Source: Bacteroidales bacterium (GTDB lineage: Bacteria; Bacteroidota; Bacteroidia; Bacteroidales; UBA932). From it: a stretch of 5,696 nucleotides of DNA. The position numbers and the translations under genes were made by a program. Positions 1 to 5,696 of this stretch are shown here, one piece after another (within the stretch, counting starts at the first letter, position 1; the number at the start of each line of letters is the position of its first letter). Where the stretch lies: NCBI GenBank assembly GCA_004555145.1, contig SFJB01000104.1, forward strand, positions 1-5,696. The letters run 5' to 3'. The notes beneath the pieces were generated by a model. The model saw nothing but the letters and a program-made list of their open reading frames with translations. It was not told the origin of the DNA and ran no database searches.

Positions 1-328
1 CATCGGAATAATGGGCGGTAACAACAATTCCGGTCAGGTCATTAAGCGCAGTACCGGCAGGGACAGAGCCGCCGCTGTACGTTACGGAAATGCTGGTCAG
101 GGTTACTTCCTCGGCAACGCCAGTCACAGTGAAAGTGGTAGTCATACCCTCATAGGTGACAGTAATGGTATTGCTCCCCTCTGCAATTGTACCGCTCAGA
201 GTATAGCCAGTAACCGTCTGCTTACTACCGTCAGAGTAGTTCGCAGTTACCACGATACCAGTCAGTTCATCCACGGAGGTTCCAGCGGTCACATTGCCAC
301 CGGAATAGGTTGCTGAAATTCCGGTTAT
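1..328 (-). repeat. Tandem Big_3-type Ig-like domains (protein-level repeat, period 76 residues)
   Basis: Within the baseplate protein, residues 246-316 (nt 116-328) form one Ig-like unit and residues 322-354 (nt 1-100) begin a second, cut by the window edge. Aligned blocks are ATYSGGNVTAGTSVDELTGI and VTYSGGSVPAGTALNDLTGI, then VVTANYSD and VVTAHYSD. The offset is 76 residues (228 bases). The DNA copies have diverged, so this is a domain repeat and not a recent duplication. Confidence 0.8.
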
Positions 329-1063
329 GGTAGCCGCTTCAATGTCGAATGCGGTACGGAATGCGTTGTACTCTTCGGAAACGTCAGCCTTGATAAATGC
401 ACAGACCTTGAACATACCATCCAGAGCTTTGACCTGTGCGGTGGTCAGACCGCTCCCGCCGGCAGGAAGCGTGATATCCGTCTCTGCCACGGCGGGCATA
501 CCCACTTTACTGGGGATGAAGGACATCCGCATGGTGTTTGCGTCCGGCTGCGTGACCGCCGGGGTGTACCAGCCTCCAGCCTTGCCCGTCGGCCCGTTGA
601 ACTCCCCGTTTTCCAGCTTGGTGTTCACTGTATTGATAAGCGTGTTCGTCTCAGAGACGAGCGCAGTCAGCGCGGAAACCTCCGTGCCGCTCTCAATCAC
701 GTCCCCGTCCTCGTAAACCGCAGCGTCCACGATGAGGTCAAATCCCGGGCTGATGATCAGCGCGTTGTCTGCGCCGTACAGCCTGATCTCGCAGTTCAGC
801 TTTCCCTCTGCCGCCGTGGTCTGTTCGGTGAAGTTGTAGCAGATAATGTTGTTGTCAATGGCGCAGTCATTGTAGATGATGTTGCCGTCAGGCTTTGTGG
901 CCGTGAAAACCGCCGTGCAGTCTGAGCTGATGAGATAGGGCTTGCCTCTCTCTGTCAGCGTGATTAAAATCCTGCGCTTGGTCTCGCCCTTTTTGGCGTG
1001 CAGTACAGCCTGAGATCCCGCCGCATGGATGTCCAGCGATGCTCTGTAAGTGGAAAAATTCAT
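1..1063 (-). CDS. Phage baseplate (BppU-type N-terminal domain) protein with tandem Ig-like domains, 3' end outside window
   Basis: The frame is open from an ATG at 1063 to the window edge (354 codons, no stop), so the C-terminus is missing. Residues ~1-125 (MNFSTYRASLDIH..., then KKGETKRRILITL, TATKPDG, CEIRLYG, GFDLIVDAAVYEDG) have the beta-rich pattern of the BppU N-terminal domain, which attaches receptor-binding proteins to the baseplate of siphophages of Gram-positive hosts. Residues ~126-160 are a helical linker ending in GPTGKAGG. Residues ~161-245 are unassigned. From residue 246 there are tandem Big_3-like Ig domains (TGIVVTANYSDGS, TVTGYTLSGT, NTITVTYEG), which in phages often bind surface glycans. 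The start at 1063 has a purine-rich site 10 bases upstream. In-frame ATGs at 1099 and 1096 lack a Shine-Dalgarno and abut the upstream terminator, and an in-frame stop lies just before them. The role is inferred from domain resemblance, and the receptor is unknown. Confidence 0.8.
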   Translation of the reverse strand, partial: MNFSTYRASLDIHAAGSQAVLHAKKGETKRRILITLTERGKPYLISSDCTAVFTATKPDGNIIYNDCAIDNNIICYNFTEQTTAAEGKLNCEIRLYGADNALIISPGFDLIVDAAVYEDGDVIESGTEVSALTALVSETNTLINTVNTKLENGEFNGPTGKAGGWYTPAVTQPDANTMRMSFIPSKVGMPAVAETDITLPAGGSGLTTAQVKALDGMFKVCAFIKADVSEEYNAFRTAFDIEAATITGISATYSGGNVTAGTSVDELTGIVVTANYSDGSKQTVTGYTLSGTIAEGSNTITVTYEGMTTTFTVTGVAEEVTLTSISVTYSGGSVPAGTALNDLTGIVVTAHYSD

Positions 1064-1073
1064 GTGTATCTCG

Positions 1074-1079
1074 CCCTTC
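1074..1079 (-). promoter_or_regulatory. Ribosome binding site of the baseplate gene
   Basis: The minus strand reads GAAGGG ten bases before the ATG at 1063. It is an acceptable Shine-Dalgarno of Firmicutes type at slightly long spacing. It favours 1063 over the in-frame ATGs at 1099 and 1096, which have no purine-rich site upstream. Confidence 0.5.
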
Positions 1080-1094
1080 AAACTTGGTACTTTC

Positions 1095-1124
1095 ATCATA
1101 GCAAAAAGGGGCGGCTGCTGTTAG
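1095..1124 (-). promoter_or_regulatory. Possible sigma-A-type promoter for the baseplate gene
   Basis: The minus strand has TATGAT (1100-1095, five of six matches to TATAAT). CTAACA lies 18 bases upstream (1124-1119, four of six matches to TTGACA). Transcription would start near 1088, giving a leader of about 25 bases before the ATG at 1063. The -35 element lies inside the terminator hairpin of the preceding gene. The match is modest and could be chance. Confidence 0.25.
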
Positions 1125-1131
1125 CCACCCC
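1103..1131 (-). terminator. Rho-independent terminator after the large phage gene
   Basis: On the minus strand GGGGTGGCT pairs with AGCCGCCCC (nine base pairs, one of them G-U) around the six-base loop AACAGC, followed directly by TTTTT. The stem begins 13 bases after the TAA of the large gene (1147-1145). It separates that gene from the baseplate gene and suggests the two are not simply one uninterrupted transcript. A stop codon followed by a GC stem and a T-run is the pattern expected of Firmicutes and their phages. Confidence 0.85.
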
Positions 1132-1144
1132 TTCCGCATTTCTC

Positions 1145-4100
1145 TTACCAGAGCTTGTACTTGCGTATGGTCTTCTCGGTCCAGCCTATGCTCTCTGCAA
1201 TTGCCGTTTTCTGCGCCGGCGTGAGATTATAGCTGTTGATCTCTGCCATGATCTTCTGCACAGCAGAATAGTTGATTCTCTTGCCGTTCTCGTCCTTGTC
1301 GTTTTCTGTGTTACTCTGGACATAACGGATCTCAAGGTATATATCCTTGGGGACACCCAACGCCGCACAGTGGTCATTGTAGTCCTGAACTCTTGCGATA
1401 GTGACGTGCTCATAGCCGTCAGCCTCCCAGTCGTAGACCTGGATTTGGACGTCAGCCTTTTCAGCGTCCATGCCTTCAGTCTCCATCAGAATGCTCTTCA
1501 GCTCTGTGGCGGAAAGCTCTCCGCTCATATACGCCTCGTCCTTCTGGCTGTACTCAAAGCCGTATTTCACCATGAAGCTCCAGTCGCCAACCAGATCCTC
1601 TGCGTACTCCTGGTCCTTTCCGCAGTAGTCTACAAGCGCCTGCACGGCCTTCTGCTCGCTGATCCTGCCTTTCAGGAACTCCTCCCGGAGGCTGCTGCTT
1701 GCGCTGCTGGCGAAAGACATTTCAGCCTCCGCCTGGGTGTCGCCGTTTGCCGCCTTGGTGCGGATGATGTCCGTCCTAACAGCATTGGCCATAGCCGCGT
1801 CTCCGCCGATGACCGCCGCAGCAAAGTCGTCTGCCTTGTACATACCGACCTGCTTGTCCGACGTGGAGTTCTCGCTCTCTCCCTGGTCCAGTTTGTTTAT
1901 CTCCGCGTTTATCGCGGTCACAACAAGGTCCTGGCTGAAGTGTCCCTCGGCAATGATCTCCTTGGCGATCCTGGTATACTCGGCTATGTCTCCGTTGTTT
2001 CTCGCCACCGCCGCCTCATGGATACGCGGGTCATTTTCTCTCAGGGCCTTTCGGATAGCAGAATCCACGGCGCTCTGGTCCTTAAACCGCCCTCTTACTC
2101 TCTCGGCGTGGGCCTCGTCATCGTTCAGCATTGCCTCATAGAGCTGCTGTGTATCCGATACGGTTTTGTTGGTTATCGCACCCATAACAGCGTACTTGAT
2201 GCCGGCACCTGTGGTATGCTGCCCGTTCATAAAGGACTCCACCGTCTGGTACAGACCTCTGGCGTCTCGCATGATATTACGCACCGGAAGGCCGAACATC
2301 TGTGCAATACTTCCGGCAAAGTTCTCCACCTTGCGATATGCGGACAGATTATCGCTGGACAGTTGCTTCCCTGCCTTCCACAGGTCGCTGATCACGGAAA
2401 TGTCGCTTCTCTCCACGTCATATCCCTTCATGATGGATACAATGTCCTTCACAAAGGGAATATAGCCGAACAGGTTGAAGCTGTCCTTGATCTCCGCTGT
2501 CAGAGAGCCAAGATACTTCTCCCAGTAGGTCTCGTCCTCATCGTCGTCTCTCCCTGCATAGACAAAGGATACAAGGATGGCGTTGAGGATCTGGGAAGCG
2601 ATGACCGCGCCAATGGCAGATCTCGCATACTTGACGTTGCCTCTCTTGCCCTGGATCAGCGCGTCGGCGATCATGTTGATAGAGGTGGTAGGCTCCGCAA
2701 GGAACGCGGTGGCCATCTTCATGCCGGTGTCCTTGGAGCGCATGTTCGCGCTTCTGGAGAGAACAGAGTCATATACCTGGGTGTTAACGATAACCTCGGT
2801 AAAGCGCTCTCCCGCCTTCTGCATAAACTCCTCAGATCCCGGCCTGAGCGATGTCTTGTCCATGGTCTCCCGCTTCACAGCCTCCCAGATTTGGCACCAT
2901 GCCAGCTCGTCCGCCAGGGCCGGCGCTTTGGAGAGCACCTCGTCCCGGTAGCCGCCGTCCTTGACCAGAGCCGTCATCTTGTCTCTCCAGGAGCCGTACT
3001 CCTTAGCCTTGATGAAGTCCGCTGTGCTCTTGCCCATGTTGGTGTCGAAGTAGCCCATCTCCTTGATGATCGCCACAGGCGCATACTTCTTCACCTCTGC
3101 CCACAGCTCTGCGTGCTTCTTGCTGTCCATCTTCTTTCCGACAAAATATTTGCTGTCAACCAAGGCCAGAGCTCTTGCGATGGCTGAAGGCTGCTGGATC
3201 ACGACAGAAGCACTGGCAAACACAGCGCCCTTCTTGAACCGTCCCATCATATTGTTGATAAATCCGGCGGTGGGGTCGCTCCTCGCTCCGCCGTTCAGGT
3301 CTCTCAGGAGCTGTTCAATATAGGCCGTGGCTCCCTTGCCGTAGGCGTTCTGGATGTACATCTCCACAGACTCTGTCGGCATGGTGTCCGAGGTAGGCGT
3401 CTTGTAGTTGAACACCCGGTAGAAGTCCTCCATCGGCAGCACAAAGGCGTGATACATGCTCATCTCGTTCACATGGTTTGCCCATACATCCATAAACGGG
3501 GTCAGAACGATGGGGTTATTCGCCTTGCGTACCGTCTCCTTGCTGAATCCGCTGTTCTTGATCTTCACTTCTCCCTTCTGCTGCTCTTTGGCCTTAGCCA
3601 TAAACTGCGTCGCAGATTTCAGTGGGAAGTAGAACTTTTCCTTAAACAGCTTCACGCCGTACATTTCCAGGGATACCTCGTTGCCCTTTGCCCCCATGGT
3701 GGTGGAGAGATAGTCCTGCATCTCATCCACAAACGCCTTCTGCTCCTTGGTGAGCTTGCCGGTGATCTTCGCCAGCGTCTCCGGGGAAATATTGTAGGCC
3801 GTAGCCTCCATGGGATTAAATTTCAGCGGTATGCCAAGTTTTGTTTTGACAGTAACCTCCGTGGTCTCATCGAAGACGATGCCTCCGCGCTCAAGGTGAT
3901 CCAGTGCCTGCTCACGTTTGGAATAGGCGTAAAGGCTCATGATCTGCTCAAGGTTCAGGTTGAAGTCCATGCCGGAGGATGACTTGAAGCCGTAACGCTT
4001 CTCAAAGTCCCAGGAGTCATAGCCGTACTTCTTGGATTTTTCCAGATAATATTCTCTCGCCTCAGATACATCCCTTGCCCAGGTGTCCTCGCCTGCTCTC

Positions 4101-5569
4101 ACGCTGTCGAATACCTTGCTCAAGGTCTTGGAGCCGATGGCCTTAAAGGCATATACCGGCTTCAGGTTGTTCCACATGAACTTGCTGACGCCGTCAAGCC
4201 CCTTGATCCTGAGCTTTTTCTTTCCGCCGGCCTCTTCCACTTCCATCATGACATTGTTGCCCAGTACGGCAATTTCCTTGCCCTTCTCGGCCTTGAACGT
4301 CTTGTTGGCATTGCGGATGGTGGTCAGCACCATCTTGTACAGCTCGTATACATCCTCAAGCTGGCTAAGGCTCATGTCTCTCAGCGCGGTATCGCCCACA
4401 CTTTCGGTCACGGCCTCGATCTTGGCCTCAATGACCTCATCATGGGAGTTGGCAATCAGAGGATCGTCGGAGTCTTTGATCTCTGCATAGGCAGCCTTGA
4501 GCCTCGCGAGCCTGTCGCTCATTTTGTCTCCCATGGCCTGGATACGCTCTATTTTGCCCATGATCTCCTTGATCTTCTCCGGCGTCTTCGCCCGCGTAAG
4601 CTCCTCATTCAGCTTGGCAATGCGTTCCTCAGCTCCAACGGTATCCATGTTCACCGCATCAAGCGCTGATGCCACAGCCTTCTGCAGCCCGATCATAACG
4701 TGCTTGTCCTTGGTGCCCTTCAGCAGGTAGGTGTTCAGCTCGTTCACCACGTCCTTGATCTTGTGCCGCATGGCAGTCCGTCTTCTGCCCTCCACAGCCT
4801 TCTTTCTGCTCTCCTGGTACGCGGCCTTGATTTCCTGCTGCTTATGCTCCACGGAATTTCTGTAATCCTTGCGGAGCTTCTCTATACTGGCCTTATACTC
4901 CTGCTTCAGCTTATTTACGCTCTCTGTATGGGCGTCCTTCAGCTCCTGCATCCGGTTGGCGTGATGGGCTTTAAGCCTGTTGATCTCCTTCTGCTTCACG
5001 TCGGCTACGGTGCGCAGCGTGGATACTCTCCAGTAGCTGTCGTATACCTGGCCGATCAGGTCCTGCTCAAGCAGATCCTCCTCGTAGATATACTCCACCT
5101 TCATCCCCTGTATAAGATTGTCCATCAGCCACTCGGCAGCCGGCGCAGCCTCCTCCTTCACGCTCTCCCAGGTCAGCTCCTCGCCCTTGGCGATATACTC
5201 ATAGAAGCTGGTCAGCCGCTTGGCGAGCTCTGCCTTGTCCCCTCTGGCGTTGGCATACTTCATCAGGTAGCTTGCCGCAGACTCAACGGAGGACTTGGTG
5301 AACTTCGTCCCGCCGGTCACGGTCTTCTGGAGCTTCAGCATCTCCTTCAGATAGCTCACGTCCTCTCTGAGCTTGCCGTTCTCCTTCTCCAGCGAGCCGT
5401 CAATGTAGGCGAGTGTTCCGTTATAATAAGTGTTGTAACGGGCGTTGAAGGAGTGCCACCAACGTGTCTTTGCTGTGTTTTTCTGCGTGGAGCATCCCAT
5501 TGCCGCCGTCAGCACGACAGCGGCAACAACAGAAAGGAGGGCTATATGTAGATGATGAAGCTTTCTCAC
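1145..5569 (-). CDS. Chimeric ORF: PorW/SprE-like lipoprotein N-terminus joined in frame to a phage large polyvalent virion protein
   Basis: This is one open frame of 1474 codons from a GTG start to TAA. Residues 1-65 are a Bacteroidota lipoprotein start. Residues ~60-1474 are a different protein: the body and C-terminus of the very large proteins found in Firmicutes phages and prophages (large polyvalent protein class, probably packaged in the virion and ejected with DNA). Seen in order: helical segment ~66-150 (DVSYLKEMLKLQKTVTGGTK); Lys/Glu-rich coiled coil ~185-265; second coiled coil ~312-365; all-alpha core ~455-930 with family-like blocks (NLEQIMSLYAYSKREQAL, TPFMDVWANHVNEMSMYHAF, FKKGAVFASASVVIQQPSA); one hydrophobic, possibly membrane-spanning segment 983-1004; conserved-looking stretch 1060-1110 (LWKAGKQLSSDN, FGLPVRNIMRD); helical repeats ~1160-1390; basic end KTIRKYKLW. 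No catalytic motif was recognised. In this family enzyme domains usually sit in the N-terminal part, which is absent here. The phage assignment is from family resemblance, and the fusion is probably artefactual. Confidence 0.75.
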   Translation of the reverse strand: MRKLHHLHIALLSVVAAVVLTAAMGCSTQKNTAKTRWWHSFNARYNTYYNGTLAYIDGSLEKENGKLREDVSYLKEMLKLQKTVTGGTKFTKSSVESAASYLMKYANARGDKAELAKRLTSFYEYIAKGEELTWESVKEEAAPAAEWLMDNLIQGMKVEYIYEEDLLEQDLIGQVYDSYWRVSTLRTVADVKQKEINRLKAHHANRMQELKDAHTESVNKLKQEYKASIEKLRKDYRNSVEHKQQEIKAAYQESRKKAVEGRRRTAMRHKIKDVVNELNTYLLKGTKDKHVMIGLQKAVASALDAVNMDTVGAEERIAKLNEELTRAKTPEKIKEIMGKIERIQAMGDKMSDRLARLKAAYAEIKDSDDPLIANSHDEVIEAKIEAVTESVGDTALRDMSLSQLEDVYELYKMVLTTIRNANKTFKAEKGKEIAVLGNNVMMEVEEAGGKKKLRIKGLDGVSKFMWNNLKPVYAFKAIGSKTLSKVFDSVRAGEDTWARDVSEAREYYLEKSKKYGYDSWDFEKRYGFKSSSGMDFNLNLEQIMSLYAYSKREQALDHLERGGIVFDETTEVTVKTKLGIPLKFNPMEATAYNISPETLAKITGKLTKEQKAFVDEMQDYLSTTMGAKGNEVSLEMYGVKLFKEKFYFPLKSATQFMAKAKEQQKGEVKIKNSGFSKETVRKANNPIVLTPFMDVWANHVNEMSMYHAFVLPMEDFYRVFNYKTPTSDTMPTESVEMYIQNAYGKGATAYIEQLLRDLNGGARSDPTAGFINNMMGRFKKGAVFASASVVIQQPSAIARALALVDSKYFVGKKMDSKKHAELWAEVKKYAPVAIIKEMGYFDTNMGKSTADFIKAKEYGSWRDKMTALVKDGGYRDEVLSKAPALADELAWCQIWEAVKRETMDKTSLRPGSEEFMQKAGERFTEVIVNTQVYDSVLSRSANMRSKDTGMKMATAFLAEPTTSINMIADALIQGKRGNVKYARSAIGAVIASQILNAILVSFVYAGRDDDEDETYWEKYLGSLTAEIKDSFNLFGYIPFVKDIVSIMKGYDVERSDISVISDLWKAGKQLSSDNLSAYRKVENFAGSIAQMFGLPVRNIMRDARGLYQTVESFMNGQHTTGAGIKYAVMGAITNKTVSDTQQLYEAMLNDDEAHAERVRGRFKDQSAVDSAIRKALRENDPRIHEAAVARNNGDIAEYTRIAKEIIAEGHFSQDLVVTAINAEINKLDQGESENSTSDKQVGMYKADDFAAAVIGGDAAMANAVRTDIIRTKAANGDTQAEAEMSFASSASSSLREEFLKGRISEQKAVQALVDYCGKDQEYAEDLVGDWSFMVKYGFEYSQKDEAYMSGELSATELKSILMETEGMDAEKADVQIQVYDWEADGYEHVTIARVQDYNDHCAALGVPKDIYLEIRYVQSNTENDKDENGKRINYSAVQKIMAEINSYNLTPAQKTAIAESIGWTEKTIRKYKLW
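1409..1678 (-). repeat. Degenerate ~50-residue helical repeat pair near the C-terminus of the large phage protein
   Basis: Residues 1298-1336 (FLKGRISEQKAVQALVDY, then CGKDQEYAEDLVGDWSF) align with residues 1347-1387 (YMSGELSATELKSILMET, then EGMDAEKADVQIQVYDWE). Both share an aromatic residue, then x-x-G-x-[IL]-S, a short helix, a Gly, an acidic helix and a closing D-W. The similarity is at protein level only and is imperfect. Upstream, residues ~1184-1228 and ~1250-1295 may be another diverged pair (EAAVARNNGD against AAVIGGDAAM). The function of the repeats is unknown. Confidence 0.45.
5372..5395 (-). other. Junction between Bacteroidales and phage sequence (in-frame, purine-rich word)
   Basis: Residues 59-67 are S-L-E-K-E-N-G-K-L. 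Upstream the protein reads as PorW/SprE. From my memory of Prevotella-type homologues, that protein continues LEKENGNKDN. Downstream, KLREDVSYLKEMLKLQ belongs to the phage protein, whose relatives also carry a charged LE-K-x-x-x-LREDV segment here. The word CTGGAGAAGGAGAACGGCAA (minus strand, 5392-5373) could therefore occur in both parents. No direct repeat, integrase gene or att-like site is seen at the seam. Its exact position is uncertain by roughly 20 bases. Confidence 0.7.
5375..5569 (-). pseudogene. porW: 5' fragment of a PorW/SprE-like outer membrane lipoprotein gene
   Basis: The first ~65 residues form a lipoprotein precursor. Basic MRKLHHLH is followed by a hydrophobic stretch (residues 9-23) and a lipobox ending A-M-G-C, with the acylated Cys at 26. 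The mature start CSTQKNTAKTRWWHSFNARY, followed by NTYYNGTLAYIDGSLEKENG, resembles the signature N-terminus of PorW/SprE proteins, Bacteroidota TPR lipoproteins required for type IX secretion or gliding in species that have those systems. No acidic cluster follows the Cys, so surface export by the Bacteroidota lipoprotein export signal is not expected and a periplasm-facing location is likelier. The TPR body expected next is absent, replaced by phage sequence. The start is GTG at 5569. An in-frame stop just upstream leaves no earlier start, and the next in-frame ATG (residue 24) would lose the signal peptide. The family match is from memory of its conserved motifs. Confidence 0.7.
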
Positions 5570-5574
5570 ATCTA
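5567..5574 (-). promoter_or_regulatory. Compact stop/start junction between permease and lipoprotein genes
   Basis: The minus strand reads TAGATGTG. The permease stop TAG (5574-5572) is followed by an ATG (5571-5569) that runs at once into TGA. The lipoprotein GTG start (5569-5567) overlaps that ATG by one base. The region upstream is A/T-rich with no Shine-Dalgarno, as is usual in Bacteroidota. The two-base gap suggests translational coupling by reinitiation. A two-base sequence error that removes an ATG start is also possible. Confidence 0.5.
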
Positions 5575-5696
5575 TTTAAACTTAAAAACCACCGCTTTTA
5601 TTGTTCTGAGCAGGGCATAAATGATGATGCTGGCAAAAATTATCGATGCTCCCGACGGCACGTTGAACCAATAGGATATGAAAAGGCCGGCGAGGC
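5572..5696 (-). CDS. Metal ABC transporter permease (ABC-3 / ZnuB-TroC-like), C-terminal fragment
   Basis: The frame enters from the right window edge and ends at TAG (5574-5572), giving the final 40 residues. They read LAGLFISYWFNVPSGASIIF, followed by ASIIIYALLRTIKAVVFKFK. The pattern G-L-x-x-S-Y-x-x-[ND]-x-P-S-G-A-x-I, a hydrophobic segment and a short basic tail is the usual last transmembrane region of ABC-3 permeases. These are inner membrane subunits that import zinc or manganese with an ATPase and a solute-binding protein. Which metal cannot be told from this fragment. As I recall, such a permease gene lies directly upstream of the PorW-like lipoprotein gene in several Bacteroidales genomes, which fits the two-base spacing and supports this end as true chromosome. 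A hand count gives about 47% G+C for 5581-5696, lower than the ~55% of a sampled line in the phage part (4561-4620). Confidence 0.7.
   Translation of the reverse strand, partial: LAGLFISYWFNVPSGASIIFASIIIYALLRTIKAVVFKFK

Noticed and set aside
1..328. Diversity-generating retroelement variable region in the Ig-like domains
   Set aside because: There is no second template copy, reverse transcriptase or adenine-substitution pattern in the window. The two copies differ as ordinary diverged domains do.
11..716. Plus-strand ORFs of 101 and 129 codons
   Set aside because: Both are antisense to the continuous minus-strand baseplate frame and show low-complexity Ser/Val/Ala translations without domains.
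888..1139. 83-codon minus-strand ORF beginning MRKGWLTAAAPF
   Set aside because: It starts inside the terminator hairpin and overlaps the baseplate gene out of frame. The in-frame BppU-like translation from 1063 is far more convincing.
998..3187. 729-codon plus-strand ORF, the longest on that strand
   Set aside because: It is antisense to the large phage gene. Its translation is Leu/Val/His/Arg-rich with no recognisable domain, and the opposite frame shows coherent family-like protein motifs. High third-position G+C readily opens antisense frames.
5340..5420. Prophage attachment site or transposable-phage insertion at the seam
   Set aside because: No integrase, transposase, tRNA gene, inverted terminal sequence or second copy of a core sequence is visible, and the phage side is mid-gene, not a phage end.
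4700..5551. 283-codon plus-strand ORF antisense to the 5' part of the large ORF
   Set aside because: It crosses the Bacteroidales/phage seam, is a Leu-rich mirror of the coiled-coil coding region and has no domain signature.
1145..5569. Taking the full frame as a genuine phage lipoprotein or a novel secretion-coupled phage system
   Set aside because: The N-terminal 65 residues and the remainder resemble separate families from different phyla, and the upstream gene is a Bacteroidales-type metal permease. A chimera needs fewer assumptions.

Overview
The window joins DNA from two apparently unrelated sources. Positions 1 to about 5375 read as the late (structural) gene region of a tailed phage or prophage of a Gram-positive, Clostridia-type host. 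Positions from about 5390 to 5696 read as a Bacteroidales chromosome. The two parts meet inside one uninterrupted minus-strand reading frame, so the 1474-codon ORF at 1145-5569 is most likely a chimera and not a natural gene. All supported genes lie on the minus strand.

Reading in the direction of transcription (right to left): 5572-5696 holds the last 40 codons of an ABC-3 family (ZnuB/TroC-like) metal transporter permease. Two bases after its stop, a GTG start opens a lipoprotein whose first ~65 residues match the N-terminus of the Bacteroidota PorW/SprE lipoprotein, a TPR protein linked to type IX secretion and gliding. At about 5372-5395 the frame passes, without a stop, into a Firmicutes-phage-type very large virion protein of the 'large polyvalent protein' kind. 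This part has long coiled coils, a central all-alpha region, one hydrophobic segment and C-terminal helical repeats. It ends at 1145.

A good rho-independent terminator (1103-1131) follows. A possible weak promoter overlaps it and may start a separate transcript for the next gene. That gene (1063 to beyond position 1) encodes a phage baseplate/receptor-binding type protein. It has a BppU-like N-terminal domain followed by at least two tandem bacterial Ig-like (Big_3-type) domains, the second cut by the window edge.

In the phage portion, the large protein would be a virion-borne or ejected protein and the BppU/Ig protein part of the adsorption device at the tail tip. In the Bacteroidales portion, the permease and the lipoprotein are adjacent and probably co-transcribed. 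No RNA gene, CRISPR array, insertion sequence, integrase or attachment site was found. The long plus-strand ORFs are antisense shadows. The most important observation is the seam: either a metagenome assembly or library chimera formed at a short shared word (more likely), or a remarkable prophage/host gene fusion.
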